This document shows positions 21,701-32,846 of a DNA stretch of 64,000 nucleotides, in pieces (the first letter of the stretch is position 1; each line of letters begins with the position of its first letter). Made by a program: the position numbers and the translations under genes. The DNA comes from Skeletonema tropicum (Eukaryota > Bacillariophyta > Thalassiosirophyceae > Thalassiosirales > Thalassiosiraceae): contig CM074128.1 of NCBI GenBank assembly GCA_037178625.1, positions 4,402,001-4,466,000 of the forward strand. The letters are read 5' to 3'. Below the pieces are notes generated by a model, which did no database searches, had not been told where the DNA came from, and saw only the letters and a program-made list of their open reading frames with translations.

Positions 21701-24700
21701 TCTGCAAGCCAGTCTGAGTCATTGAACGAAATTATTTTCGTTCCTGTAGAAACCCGAGAGTGAACTTTGAGACATTCCCCACTTTTATTTTGTTTCGCAG
21801 AACCCAACCAATCTGCCTCAATCTTTGGACAGGGAAGGTCTTTCTGCTTGCCAATCTTCTGGAGATTGTACTTCCTCGACAGGGGTGAGTGTACCCATTC
21901 TAAAGACGAATGCGATTTGTTCTGTCTTCCGGTAGAAATGCCTTTACGTATTGAACGAAGTAACGGTTCCTCTGAAGCTTCACCTTCTACAGAATCATCG
22001 TCACTGTCAATCGTGCTGGCTACGCTTTGCGCATCGGAGTCCGATGTCTTTCCAACCCAATTTATCTCACTTGCACTCTTGCGTCCTGGAACCACAGCTA
22101 CACGCAATCTCTTCTTCCCCAATGGAGAATCCCATGTGTATCCACAGCTGTGCATCGGCGGAAGTTCGAACATTTCGGCCTCGTTATCGTCCTGAGAAAT
22201 CTGAAGATAATGCGTCTGACTGCGATTTTCGATTCGAAAGGGTGGAGTATCAGCATGGGAAATGCTTGTCAAAATAGAGCCTTCTCTAGTGGAATGAACT
22301 TTAGCCTCTATAATGCCGCAAAGAGTATCATTTACTCCATCATGCTCCCCGAATAAGTTTGATTGCATGACATCGAGGGGAACCATATGCCACTTACATT
22401 TGAAAGTAGCTCCAAACCTTCTCGCATTTACTCGGAAGGCAACCCACCTATATGAGCTGTCTATAGCACCGTGACATTTGTTAAAATTGTAGATTATCGA
22501 TGATTCCCCTTGAGAGAGAGTTATGAGTGACTTTTCCTCGCTCTCGGTTAGGCTTTCTCTCAGATATGTCGCCATCTTCCTAGCGTCCCGAGGGCTGCCG
22601 GCAAGAGGCAAGATGCTTATAGATATGTGAAGACCATTCTTGACTGTAAAAATTGTTTGGCAAAGAGAAGATTTTGGTGAGAAAATGATGGGGAGAGTTT
22701 CAACCCGATCGATGACTTGTTACCCTCTTCAACTTACCAATGAAGCGTGGGGAGAGCTTGATAAGATTGGACCGATGAAAAGCTCCCGCTAGTGACTCGA
22801 TTTGTGCCTGTAAAATGTAGCAATCGCAGTTTACTTCACCTGCAGTACCTGCAGCTTCAAGATTAACCCTTGTGCACCAGTCCACTACATGAGATTTGCC
22901 ATATACAATAGCATTCTTCTTAAGTACAAGTTTTCCATTTGTACTCTCGTCCCACCAATTCATTGCGATATCCTCCCGAGGGCATTCTAATGGTATGACC
23001 GCTAATGTCTGTCCCGAACCGTGGAATGTTGCGTTTGTTTCATCCGATTTACTACAATGCATCAGCACAGGTAATCCTCCGCAACCACTATCCAAGTAAC
23101 GCTTGACACCGTCATTGGCGCCGACAACACTATACTCTAACTTCATACCAGTCTTATTGATCAGCCAATACGGCGAGTAAATTGTACACAACGGCATTTT
23201 ACTGGCTCTGTCAAGGGAAACATCCACAAGGCAATCACAGTTGTCGCCCAAATCAAGTACTATTTTTGGCAGAGAGCGGGAACCCTTCCTGTTCATACCC
23301 GTTTGAAGTTTCTGCATATCAATTTCTACAGGAGTAGTCCGAAGAATAGTAGCTGCCCCAGCTCTTTGAAGGTGCTGTGTTACTTCAATGAACAATGATT
23401 GCGACAAATTTATTCCACTCAAACGCAGTGTCTCGCCGACGTTTACCGTATCTTCGTGGTAGTAGTCACTTGTGTTGCTTGTTGAACAATGATATTGATC
23501 CTCAACCAACTTGTTATTTATGCTTGGTGTCATGGCTGTTTCATCATCATCACTACTCGAAGAATCACCTGCATCTTTTGGATCATTGAGCAGTGCAGCT
23601 ACCGCTTCATCCCAGTCATCATCGTTGTCATCCTTTGCGTGTTGCCACGCCCGAACTGAGATTGGAAAAGGAAGCGAGTTCATAAACAAAAAGTACGGTA
23701 CCACAAGAATCGTTATATCCCACGCAGTTCGTCGCATCATACTCTTTTTTACATCGCCAGAAGATGAATTTTGTCTTCTACCCTTTCCGGTATGTTGCAC
23801 ATTCATCCGTTCTTTTTGGATTACTACTCCACTCATTGTATGGTAGCGAGAAACATCACGTATGTTCATAGGATTGAAAAGAAAATCTCTTGTCAAAAGC
23901 AGCGGAGACCGCCAAGCATTTTTGGCTTTGCCTGACACGTCTTGTATCAAAATTGCATGAAAACTGGAAGACATCACCACCGACAAAGGCAGGGCGACGA
24001 CATCTCCTTCACCATTGCATCTACGTTCATACACAATCGGTGCGCCTTCAACAGCTCTATTAAGAGCTGTCATCAGATACTTCTTCGTCAAATCTATAGA
24101 CTTTTTGTTGCGTTTCTGCAATCCTTGCTTGCTAAACTGACCAGCTGATTTACCCAGGCGAACAATTCTAACTCTAACAGGAATTTCACTTCGAATCACT
24201 ATGTTCGACCGCACATACAGAGTGATTGTATCTAGGCTTGTCGACTTAGGCACAACAGTCAAGTAGGGCTTGAAGCCCGAGACGCCTTGAGTCCTCTTCC
24301 GACGATTGGATTTGCCGTAAATTCCATTCATCATTTTCAGCTTAAACATTAGCGTCTGATACGGGTTCACAACTACATTTTCAATCAATCTGAACCCTCG
24401 CACATACAGTGAGAGATTTCCGCAAAGAGACTGCTTCGAGAAGTCATGTCTCTCATTAAATTCCTCCAAAGAAACAGCATTTGTAATTCCATGGCCAATA
24501 CTTTGAAACGAATTTACGATGACTTGGAAATTCGCTTCGTTTACTACGCTGGATCGCAGCCTGTCAAAGTTGCTCTTTTTAGTGACTTTGAGTTCTAAAC
24601 CCGAGTCATTATGCAATTGTATCTCCTCGATTCCAGTAAAATAATTCCTGGTCGTGATATTTATGAACGAAGCTGCAACGGCGTTGAATGGAATTAAACC

Positions 24701-27700
24701 ATTACTATCTTCTACGGGGGGCACTCGCTCCATGACTTCCACCAACCACTCTCTTCTAGCAGCTAGAGATAAGCCTTCGACTTCAAGTCTCCAGTGAGTA
24801 TTGATGGCATCACATATCAAGTCTAATGCGCTCGCACGGTCCAAACATCCATTCTTCAATGCTGGGGATGAGTCCCACAAATTGCGAATAAAAACGAGAT
24901 CCCGATGGTACAGAAACTGACGATGGCTCTCCGGATCCGATTGACCAAGCACCTTCACGATAATAGCACCTGTCTCGAAGAATGAAGGCGACGTATTGAT
25001 GTTAAAGAATCGAGGGCAATCAACTTTGACAGACCAAGAAGGCTTCTTTGACATGGCTGTTGTGCAGAAGAAAGCAAGAAATTAGGAGAGAACAAACAAG
25101 ATAACATAGTGAGTAACAAGACATAATCATCATACCTTTGGATGCTTGTGATGGATCTCCTTGCATGGCATGATAAGTCGCCTGCCCAAAACATGGATAT
25201 GGCTCGATGAAGCACTCCATGTGGCTGTGCTTCGTGTTCAGATACATCGCACTTATAACTCCTTGAAACTGAATCATGTTGGTATTACTGGATTCAGAAT
25301 GGTTATCATTTAATTCCCGCGTTTCTACGAAACTCCCATCTCCCGACAATAGGGCGGAGGTATTGAAACTCATGTTTGCAAGATTCGTTTCCAAGAGAGG
25401 TCTTGCGAAATTGTGAGAACTGCCGAATCTTGCAGATGCGGAATTGACGACGACAGTTACTGAGAGGTCGTACTGACAGTTGTCAGTCGGGGAAGCCATT
25501 CTGTCTGCTTTTTCTTCCATTGACTCCTTCATTTCTCTCGAGATGTGCTCTTTTAGCAGATCAGTGACTCCTGAACTGAAAATAGATCTATGGTTCACAT
25601 CGAGGAGCCATCGAGTATTAGTCATCGTTGAATCAGTATCGGAACTCATTGCTGGGCTAACTAGTGTCTTCCAGCAAAATTTGGCAAATTCATAATGGCT
25701 AGTTATGGAGATTGTGAGAATAGGGTGGGACGAAGGAGCAAGTAATCACAAAACAACGATGAGAAACACTCACCAAAAAGATCGAACAAGTTTTCGCTGC
25801 ACTGATTCTATATTTTCCCCGTTCAACGATCTTCGTGAGCACCCAGTTGCTTTCGTATAAAGTTCCCAAAATATATCAATTCCACGGCCTTGCCGCCACA
25901 GCGACGGCGAAGGGAAAGAACCATTAGCTTCGTTGCCGGTACCACCGGTTATTTCATTAACAACATGCATGGAAGCGTATTCCTTCATATCTTCAAAGTA
26001 GATTAGCTGACGCAACTGATAGCTCGACAGGAACTGATCCGAATGTACAAAATCTCCAGAACGACTAGTCGTGATGCGACTTTTGGGGACTAGATTGTTG
26101 TCATCAATGTTATCGGACAGCATTTGAACAGCTTCGTCCAAATCTTGATAGGATACCTCATTTGACTTACTGCGATCAATCATCGTCACAAGGTAATTAG
26201 TTTCTTTCTTGAGTTCCTCATCGGTAAGCGCAAAACCAGGACGCGCTTCTTTCCACAGCATGACGACAACTTGCTCCAACTCATCACTAGAAAGGAACCC
26301 CGAACTATCGACATCTATTTCTGTGAATATCTTCTTAAGAACCTGCCGTTGAATTTCGACGGTTTTCCTTTCCTCTTCCTCCAGCTGCAACATCTCGATG
26401 CGTGCTACCTCGTCCGCATCCCCTTGAATCCACTGAAGCATGGGCTCAAAGGAAGTTATTACGCCTCGTACAGCAACGATAGTAGTGGGAGATGCATTCA
26501 GGGCAAAAGAATCTGCGCTGATGTTCGTATTCATTCTCAAAACAGTCGTTTCAGTGTCTGTTTCATCCAGTCTCGATGTCTCCTCCTGCCCTGTCGCGTC
26601 AATCTCTACCCCTTCAATCAACAAGATTGGTTTAAATGGCATTAACCAATATCTAATACTCCCAGCGTTATTCTCGAAGTGTGGATCCGTTTCAAGTGTA
26701 CTGGCTAGAGGGGATTGGAGACGCGAGACTCTCGCCGCATCAAGAGAAAAGGGTCCGGTTGAGATGACCAAATGCCCAGAAGACCCCCCTGTACTCAACA
26801 CCAAGGCGATTTTAGTCATGTTGAAATCGAGCAAACCTCTATTCATTGATTTCCTATCTACCACAAAAAGAAAGGAAATGTTTCTCACGCTGACATTCAA
26901 ATTAATGTTGATTCCAAGGAATGACCCACCAACATCGCTTTCGCCAGAAATAATTTCATCAGATGATGTTTGAGGTTGGAGTGGAAATTGAAGGAGCTCC
27001 ACGAGGGTGTCAATTGATGATAGTAATGGGAGCGGGTTCGCAACTACAACCAAATTAGAAGTCTGGAGTGTTAGATCGAAGTACTGCGCCCTATCTTTTG
27101 TCGGCAATATGCTATACCCTAATTCGATTGAAAGTACGTTCTCCAGCCTTGGCCCCCCATGACGCTGAAAGAAGAAGGATGTCAGATACGCTTGCCAAAC
27201 ACATGAATGGAAAATCGTGGAAATACCAAACATCTCACCTCATATATCATTCCCGCAGGCGAGCTACCTAAGAAAAGTGGCAGTTCAGACAAAATCTCAT
27301 CATTTTTACCTACAGCGAGATCCCAACGCAACCCAGCAACACGTAAGGATAAATCAATGAATGAACGCTGGATATCATAATCGATTGAATGCGAAACAAA
27401 CAGTGGATTTGATTGTTCAAACCTAAATTCTACTCCTGAAGATACCAAAGAAGAAGGAATCACTTTTTTCTGAGTACCTCCGTGTGATTCAATGATGCCA
27501 AGATCGGAAGGAAAGTCAAACATATATGTCCCTGCTGTAAAAGTAAATGTCACGCGAGGTGCCAAGATGGACGATTTCTCCCAAACCAGCTTCAACAAAG
27601 CATGAAGAGGAGTAGGGTAGTCTTGCTCAAACGGCGAAAGGTTACCATCCATCATTGAGTCCATCATTGAGTCCATTTTTACGCCGTCGTCGTTAGTCGA

Positions 27701-29446
27701 TGAAATGGATGACTTCGTGCTGCGTAGAAACTCCGAAAATTCTTCATTCTCTTTGGGGATTAGCCAATGTTTTCTCATCCCCAAGCAACGCAGCGACAGT
27801 ATTTCCCACTCGCTCATTGCCACTTCCATATCTTTCATCTGTGTTGACGTGAGGAGGTATTGACCATCGCTCTCCGCCTCGTCCTCCTTCATACCTTTAA
27901 TGATTTTTGCATAGCTCTTGCAGTAAGCAGCCTTTTCTTCAGGTGTTAATTTCGGTCTCTCCGAGCGAATTAGTCGCATCCACTCCAACCATTGGACTAG
28001 AGGAGATGAAATGTCCGTATAATCGTCCAAGTGCAAAAACACAGTGTGAATGTGCTGAGGTGAAATGCTCAAGTTCTTTTCAGATATCGACAAGTTCAAC
28101 TCCAAAGCCCGAGTCACCCAGTTGTGATCATAACTCAAAGAGAACACTAAAAAGGGTAAAACACCTTTGAACTCCAGTATGCACTGGAACGGATTCACAA
28201 TATCGTGCCAAACGTATCGTACATCAGTTGAGTCTACCATGGAACCTGGCGCTGAATTGAGGGGATTCCCAACTTTCACATATACCCCAACAAGGCAACC
28301 GAGCAAATTGCATTCTGAATCATGACTAAATGACGCGGAGATCATATCCGCTCCTATAACTGTCAGAGCCCTCTTCCTCTTCGGAAGTTTGGCGAGCATC
28401 AAATTGGCTTCTCGTGGGGAGTACTTCTTCCGCACCTTATTCACATAGTCGGAACCGGCACCGGAAATGATAACAGACGCATTTACAAGATCCAGCTTGA
28501 TGATGTGGCATAGAATTCGAGCGAAGAATTTGATCCATTCATTCACTTTCTCGTCGTGCGTTTTTACACTCGAATGCATACCCTCATCGTTCCGCTGCGA
28601 GCCATTTCGAGACGATTTGTTCCGACTCTTGTCACCTCCTTCCTTGGCCTTTAACTTTGTAACTGCATGATCAATCCATCGCTCTACTTGAAACGTAAGA
28701 GAATCTGCACTCTTGACGCTCTCATCTCTAATCATTTCCCAAAAATAAGTTTGATCAAACGTAGGAAGATCTTTCACTTCACCGTTGTAGGAAAGCGGGA
28801 GTGCCATTGGCAAGCCGCTATCACGGGGGGATTCCTTGGTGTGCTCTTCAATCAATGGCGAAGGTTTTGGTGCAAGATACACCTTCTCTATGTGTACTGT
28901 CACGTTGTGCAATACTATCGCAATCACTGGTCGGGGAATGAAGTGATTCAGGAATGCAAACCATCCAAGCCTAATCTCCTTTTGCATCGTTGTCTCATCT
29001 TCTCCTGTCTTATTCAAACTATTGCTATCATCTGCCTCGCGCTTTGCTATAGATCTACCTGCCAGTGAACTCATTCGAACCTTGACAGTAATCTTCCCCA
29101 CCGTAACCTTACTCTCTGGAAAATCCGCACCATTTTTCGACAACATGACATTCCCAGATGGAAAAATAATGAGAATGATCATTTTGACCAAATCCGACTT
29201 CGATGGATGTAGAGTAATCTCCGTTATTTTCAACTTGAGCCGCCATACCGTCATGTAAATGTTGCCGTAGGTCATTCCAAGATACTTGAGGAGTGGAGCT
29301 TTCAGAATCAGATTGAGCGTTGGGTTGTAGGCCACGCTGAGAATGGTTAGTGCGATGAACCCGATCATGATGCGGAATAAAATTGGTGTGGTTAGATAGA
29401 GGTAGATGACCTCGAGGACGTTCCATTGGAATATTGACGTCGACAT
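18745..29446 (-). CDS. VPS13-like bridge lipid-transfer protein with N-terminal anchor and EF-hands
   Basis: Twelve exons: 29446..27239, 27164..25774, 25698..25136, 25056..22738, 22643..21301, 21202..20857, 20767..20567, 20486..20424, 20343..19872, 19780..19602, 19512..19296, 19216..18745. All junctions are GT-AG and all phases agree, giving 3257 residues. The start is the first ATG of the open frame. Residues 8-45 hold a hydrophobic anchor (IMIGFIALTILSVAYNP), then a chorein-like beta-rich start (YGNIYMTVWRLKLKITEITL). An EF-hand loop DVDSSGFLSSDE lies near 1014, with a weaker second loop near 1064. SHR-BD/VPS13 adaptor-binding motifs are VVPYFLFMNSLPFPISVR near 1843 and IYSPYWLINKTGMKLEYS near 2016. 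The C-terminal third has LKQ-type and HLLGDPSLLLHQYKTGVKDL wording and the Gly-rich VPS13_C pattern. VPS13 proteins move bulk phospholipid at membrane contact sites. The membrane anchor and EF-hands are unusual for VPS13. Confidence 0.88.
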
Positions 29447-30206
29447 CGTGCTGGTGCGGTCGATACTTTTGCAAAAAATGGCGGTGCTTTTGTCAGTACT
29501 ATGCTCAGGCCAGTAAGATGCGACCACCTCGACGACACTTTCCCACTCAATCTGCGCCTATAAGTACAAGGGCTGCAGCTGCTGGCGTGGCGCAAGGTCT
29601 CACAGTAACAGTGAGATACTCAGCCATAGAAATAAACGCGATCTTGGTACAATACTGTACAATAGATGCTCGGGTTTCCTCCATTTTCGTCTTTAGCCAG
29701 CAGGGATAAAAAGAATTGAAATTAGGCCTTTTACCTTTTACCGGGATAGCGGGCGTATTGACGTGCCCACAACAGAGTCTTTTCGGGGAGAGGTTTCAAG
29801 GGGATTTGGGTCGTTTTGAGGGTATATTTTGTTATTATAAGGTATTTATAGATGATTTATACCCGAATATACTCAGTTGCGGGGCCAACAGCGGGCGTAG
29901 CCACAACCTACTACCAAAAGCGCCCACTGTGCCCTCATACCACTTATCTTCCCCCTCTCTCGCTCCCCTTTTTTTCCCACCTCCAGCTTTGACTCAGTTT
30001 GACTCTCACCCATTCACCCTCTCTTAACCTATCCCATCGATCACGATCACCTACTAACCTATGTCTATGCCTATTCCTATGCGTGAAATGTTCATGTATA
30101 ACGATATATGCTTGGACAGCATATCAAACTCACTGCCACTGCATGCTCGCTCGTGCCCGATGCCTTTTGTTCCAGCACGTATGCCATAACATCAAGCATA
30201 CACAAA
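29447..30206. promoter_or_regulatory. Divergent promoter interval
   Basis: About 760 bases separate the outward-facing starts of the VPS13-like gene and the candidate dioxygenase. The right part is rich in C and T (CCCTCTCTCGCTCCCC near 29950), typical of a promoter or 5' leader. Frames crossing it have no recognisable protein features. Confidence 0.45.
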
Positions 30207-31565
30207 ATGAAAGAATACCCTCAACTAAACTCCAGCCATGAAATCAAAAGTGAACTCTCCGAAATGGGAATCGATGTCTTTGAACCAGCGTCAGCCTCCG
30301 AGAAACATCTAGCCCAACTGTTCGAAGACTTTTCTCATTTTGTCCTCCACTCGGAACGAGAGAAATGCTTGGAAATTATAGAAGATGATTTGAACAATGG
30401 TGGTATGTCAGTCGGTGAATTGCAGGGTGGGAGTCATTTGTATTCAATATATCGAGTATCATTTCCAGAAGAAGAAGAAGATGATGGTCAAGCTGATAGC
30501 AATAACGCAGCCGTCAAGCTAATTTACTATTACAATCAACAGCATGGATTGAGTTCCAAAACCTCCCTAACGATCGGCAAGATCAAACAATATATGCTTG
30601 GTATGTGTGACCGTAGAAGCAGAGAACGGAATTGCAGGAGCTATACTAGTCTAGGTAATCTCATGTTCATTTTGCAGCTTGGTGGGCCGACGAATGGACA
30701 AGTTAGGCATATAGATAATATGGTTCCAAACCTGCAGATATGTTTATACATGTCGTCGGAATGTCCAAGTACTGTGGTGTATGCAATGGATGATGGGGAT
30801 GGATTGCCAGTGACTGATGCAAGTACACTAATAGACTTTTGGGAGAGGCGAGGCAAAGTTGTTCCAGAAACACTCAAGGAAGTCTTGATACGGCATGGTG
30901 ATACAAAGTTAATGAGCAAACATACCAAATACCTTGGCTGGAGCACAATCAATCTACAGTTGCTATGCTTCGGTAAGCTTTATCAGCCTGTTGAGTATCA
31001 GCTTGGCTTGCTGACAGAGCCGGGTACTACCTTGCTGGCAGGAGGGAATGAAATCCATGCAGGTCCTCCAACGAAGCATTCTCGTATGTTTGCCTTTGCA
31101 ATTGGCGTCCCAGCAGACGAAGGGGTAGATTTAGAGGACGGATTAGATGATGCCGATACTGGACAGAATGACGGGGAAGTGCAGTACTCGCCAGTACTAT
31201 TTCATATTGACTTTTGCTGCCTGCTATTCAGTATGCTGGATCACGAGAACACATCATCTGAGAAGGAGGGTTTAGTGAACGAATCAAAGCACTTTCTTGT
31301 TGAACTCCTGGTTGAGCTGATAAGAGATTATCCAATGAATGAGTATCTTCTACAGATTAATCAAGAACGAGAGGATGTCCGGGCTTGGCTCGAATCAATT
31401 CTATCAAGAATTACAGATGGTCTGCTGGTCAATGGTCAAGTAGAAGAGGCAGTACGAAGCGATAGGATATTGTACACTCCAGATTTGATCAAGAGAAGAC
31501 CCAAGAAGGGCAAAAGGAGGCAACGGTGTGAACGATGCCTCGCTCCCTCACAACCTTCAACCTGA
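30207..31565 (+). CDS. Candidate 2-oxoglutarate/Fe(II) dioxygenase-fold protein
   Basis: Single exon. An ATG at 30108 gives 485 residues. I prefer the ATG at 30207 (452 residues, AAAATGA context), because the extra 33 residues are unlike the rest. I do not recognise a named family. The centre, however, reads like a double-stranded beta-helix oxygenase: QVRHIDNMVPNLQICLYMS supplies an HxD pair (His201, Asp203 in the long numbering), and LLAGGNEIHAGPPTKHSRMF supplies a distal His317 with Arg326 nine residues later, the usual spacing for the 2-oxoglutarate salt bridge. Such enzymes hydroxylate proteins, lipids or small molecules. The C-terminal 130 residues are helical and end in a basic Cys-containing tail (RRPKKGKRRQRCERC). 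No targeting peptide is seen. The coding call is firm; the enzyme assignment is an inference. Confidence 0.6.
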   Translation: MKEYPQLNSSHEIKSELSEMGIDVFEPASASEKHLAQLFEDFSHFVLHSEREKCLEIIEDDLNNGGMSVGELQGGSHLYSIYRVSFPEEEEDDGQADSNNAAVKLIYYYNQQHGLSSKTSLTIGKIKQYMLGMCDRRSRERNCRSYTSLGNLMFILQLGGPTNGQVRHIDNMVPNLQICLYMSSECPSTVVYAMDDGDGLPVTDASTLIDFWERRGKVVPETLKEVLIRHGDTKLMSKHTKYLGWSTINLQLLCFGKLYQPVEYQLGLLTEPGTTLLAGGNEIHAGPPTKHSRMFAFAIGVPADEGVDLEDGLDDADTGQNDGEVQYSPVLFHIDFCCLLFSMLDHENTSSEKEGLVNESKHFLVELLVELIRDYPMNEYLLQINQEREDVRAWLESILSRITDGLLVNGQVEEAVRSDRILYTPDLIKRRPKKGKRRQRCERCLAPSQPST

Positions 31566-31775
31566 TGCTACCATAGAATCGTGAGCTTCTAATATCATCC
31601 ATTTTATTTTCATTTTATCTCTTATCGTACACTCACATTATTTCAACTTTTTGACATCGAACATCGATCAAGAAGCTCCACCGAAAAATCAGAACCATCC
31701 ATCGAGATGACATGAGCGAAAGCTACCGTGAGCAGAGCTACTTAGCGATGTACTAGAGCACTCCAATCCTTTGAC

Positions 31776-32774
31776 ATGGCAATGGCAACACGGCTCTCTT
31801 CGTCGGCCGTAATTCGGTCGGCTGCAGCTGCTCACATCTCTTTAACTGTAACTTCTGTTGCATATTCTGCATTATTTGGTCCATCTTTATCTCTCCAGAG
31901 TTCAAGCAACGATTCATCAACTCATTACAAAAATGAAGAAATTATGGGAGCACTGCCATGGTTAGACCAACTGCAAAAGATTATTGCAAACATGTATACT
32001 GGCGGAGGGACAAGGTTTCGTGCTGTTCAAAGCAATATCATGGTGCAGCTGCACAATGATGTATCACTCGAAAACCCTTTAGCTTCCTACACGGGTGTCT
32101 CTGAAATTGAACGGTGTCTGAAATTGAAAGAGCGTTTACATCCACAGAATGACGTGCAAACATTGCTAGAATGTGTTCATGTCGAAGCAAGCGATGATAG
32201 CATAAGTGGCGGAGCAACATCTGCAACAGAAAGACAAAGACAACTCCAGCAACTCGGATTATTATCTCCTTCTTTTAAAGGTATTTCAACTCCTATCATA
32301 TCTCCGCCAAGCCTGAAAGTTACATACAGATTGCAACAGAATTATGGGCAAATTTTTACAATTCAATCAATGCTAGAAGTGACAGTGAGAGTTCGTAGAG
32401 GAAATGCAAGAAAGGTGCGTAATATAACGCCGAGTAACTTAGCAGTGCCATTGGCAACAAGTGCAAGTGGACATTACAGCAGGGCTGCTGTTGCAACTGC
32501 TGCAGCTGCAGCAACCGCAGCAGCAAGTCAATCATCGTTTACCACAATTTTATCAAATGCAGCGAGAAAAATGGCAGCTGCAGCACCAATGGCGCGGGGA
32601 ACTCACTCTAATAATGACACAGATTTATCAACAGGAGGACTTCCACTTGTCGTTGAGGTAGTGAAAATAGAAGAAATGTGGAGAGGGGTTCCTTTGATTC
32701 ACTTCTTGCCGTTTCACTGTTCAAGAAGATTAAACGGCGCAATGCTTGGTTTGGCCTGCATAATATTTAACTAA
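31776..32774 (+). CDS. Unrecognised protein, possible NTF2-like fold
   Basis: Single exon, 332 residues, ATG in GACATGG context. Function not recognised. The N-terminus has an Ala/Ser/Thr-rich stretch with Arg residues (MAMATRLSSSAVIRSAAAAH) followed by a hydrophobic run, consistent with an organellar presequence. The middle has SYTGVSEIERCLKLKERL and a region rich in alternating hydrophobic residues (LKVTYRLQQNYGQIFTIQ, LEVTVRVRRG). A long Ala-rich linker and a C-terminal strand-like block (GLPLVVEVVKIEEMWRGVPL) follow. The order helix, charged loop, then antiparallel strands is compatible with an NTF2/SnoaL-like fold, but this is weak. Its stop lies 72 bases from the stop of the convergent CW gene. 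Confidence 0.6.
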   Translation: MAMATRLSSSAVIRSAAAAHISLTVTSVAYSALFGPSLSLQSSSNDSSTHYKNEEIMGALPWLDQLQKIIANMYTGGGTRFRAVQSNIMVQLHNDVSLENPLASYTGVSEIERCLKLKERLHPQNDVQTLLECVHVEASDDSISGGATSATERQRQLQQLGLLSPSFKGISTPIISPPSLKVTYRLQQNYGQIFTIQSMLEVTVRVRRGNARKVRNITPSNLAVPLATSASGHYSRAAVATAAAAATAAASQSSFTTILSNAARKMAAAAPMARGTHSNNDTDLSTGGLPLVVEVVKIEEMWRGVPLIHFLPFHCSRRLNGAMLGLACIIFN

Positions 32775-32846
32775 AAATGTTTAATTCAATGAAAAGTAGA
32801 GAGAAGCATGTTCATGAAGTTGCCACACACACACACACTCGAACGC

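Noticed and set aside
29434..29709. 91-codon plus-strand frame over the VPS13-like start
   Set aside because: It overlaps the anchor-coding exon in antisense and has no features of its own.
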